A DNA stretch of 7,011 nt, taken from assembly GCA_964536835.1 (NCBI GenBank), contig CAZIAZ010000073.1, forward strand, positions 1 through 7,011, written 5' to 3'. The notes below the pieces were generated by a model, which was given only the letters and a program-made list of their open reading frames with translations, searched no databases and was not told where the DNA came from. The DNA comes from DAONFI01 sp035403485 (lineage in GTDB: Bacteria > Planctomycetota > Phycisphaerae > SM23-33). Below are positions 6,816 to 7,011 of the stretch, in pieces (the first letter of the stretch is position 1; each line of letters opens with the position of its first letter). A program made the position numbers and the translations under genes.

Positions 6816-7011
6816 TGAATTATAGTTTGGCAAGTCTTGATTTATGTTGGGGTTAATCTTATATATAATGCAGACGTGTGGTTGGGCGGATGAACTATAA
6901 TCTTTGACTTAAAAGTCTCACGACTATGGTTTTGTTATATTATAGAGTAGAACCTGTCCCAAAAACCTTGGCTGCCTGCAATCGGCTCTTTTGCAGCCTG
7001 GCGGCGTTAGA
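6816..7011. other. Right-edge stretch without a convincing gene
   Basis: No gene of useful length is complete here. A consensus TATAAT sits at 6864-6869 without a good -35 at proper spacing. A 9-bp inverted pair flanks it (ATTATAGTT at 6819-6827, AACTATAAT at 6893-6901). No hairpin plus T-run follows the regulator's stop. From about 6950 onward base composition shifts to GC-rich, and a minus-strand frame is open from the edge to TAA at 6942-6940 (reading SNAARLQKSRLQAAKVFGTG and three more residues), possibly the tail of a gene beyond the window. Confidence 0.35.
6970..6998. repeat. Inverted repeat near the right edge
   Basis: GGCTGC (6970-6975) pairs with GCAGCC (6993-6998). Within it, CTGCAA (6976-6981) can alternatively pair with TTGCAG (6991-6996). 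Two mutually exclusive hairpins are therefore possible. No T-run follows. It may belong to the end of an insertion element. Confidence 0.35.

Noticed and set aside
6890..6906. Mini-frame ATG AAC TAT AAT CTT TGA after GGGCGG
   Set aside because: Five codons only; no evidence of a leader peptide function and no downstream gene to regulate in the window.
6904..6941. TTGACT plus TATATT as a promoter
   Set aside because: The spacing is 26 bp, far from the 16-18 bp needed for a sigma70 promoter.

Overview
The window is 7 kb of moderate-GC bacterial DNA with two independent gene groups. A free-living anaerobe or facultative anaerobe is suggested: one group looks like an ETF-linked 2-hydroxyacid (lactate or glycolate) oxidation operon of the kind known from acetogens and other anaerobes. 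The other pairs a DraG-like ADP-ribosylglycohydrolase with an AraC regulator, an arrangement I associate with Planctomycetota/Lentisphaerota-type carbohydrate loci. The phylum is a guess from gene style, not a demonstrated assignment.

Left part (1-2479): after 145 bp without a convincing gene lies a leftward gene for a 435-aa ADP-ribosylglycohydrolase-family protein (146-1453). A 105-bp divergent control region separates it from a rightward AraC-family regulator with a cupin sensor domain (1559-2479). Divergent arrangement suggests that the regulator controls the hydrolase gene. A 286-bp gap follows (2480-2765); it holds only a weakly supported small leftward reading frame.

Right part (2766-6815): a compact leftward operon, etfB (6006-5209), etfA (5200-4184) and a GlcD/LctD-type FAD-linked dehydrogenase (4187-2766), is tightly coupled (8-nt gap, then ATGA overlap), each gene with a GGAG/GAGG ribosome binding site. 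The set matches the LctB-LctC-LctD lactate dehydrogenase/ETF complex. EtfB has the DGDT-QVGP and NPxD signatures of flavin-bifurcating-type ETFs. EtfA lacks the N-terminal ferredoxin-like domain found in Acetobacterium LctC. Transcribed away from etfB is a FadR-subfamily GntR regulator (6090-6815). The shared control region carries a near-perfect 20-bp palindrome that overlaps both the regulator's start codon and the -35 element of a good predicted etfB promoter. This suggests one operator for autoregulation and for repression of the operon. A hairpin lies in the predicted etfB leader.

The last 196 bp (6816-7011) have no convincing gene but contain a TATAAT box, inverted repeats and, at the edge, a sequence that could be the start of an insertion element.
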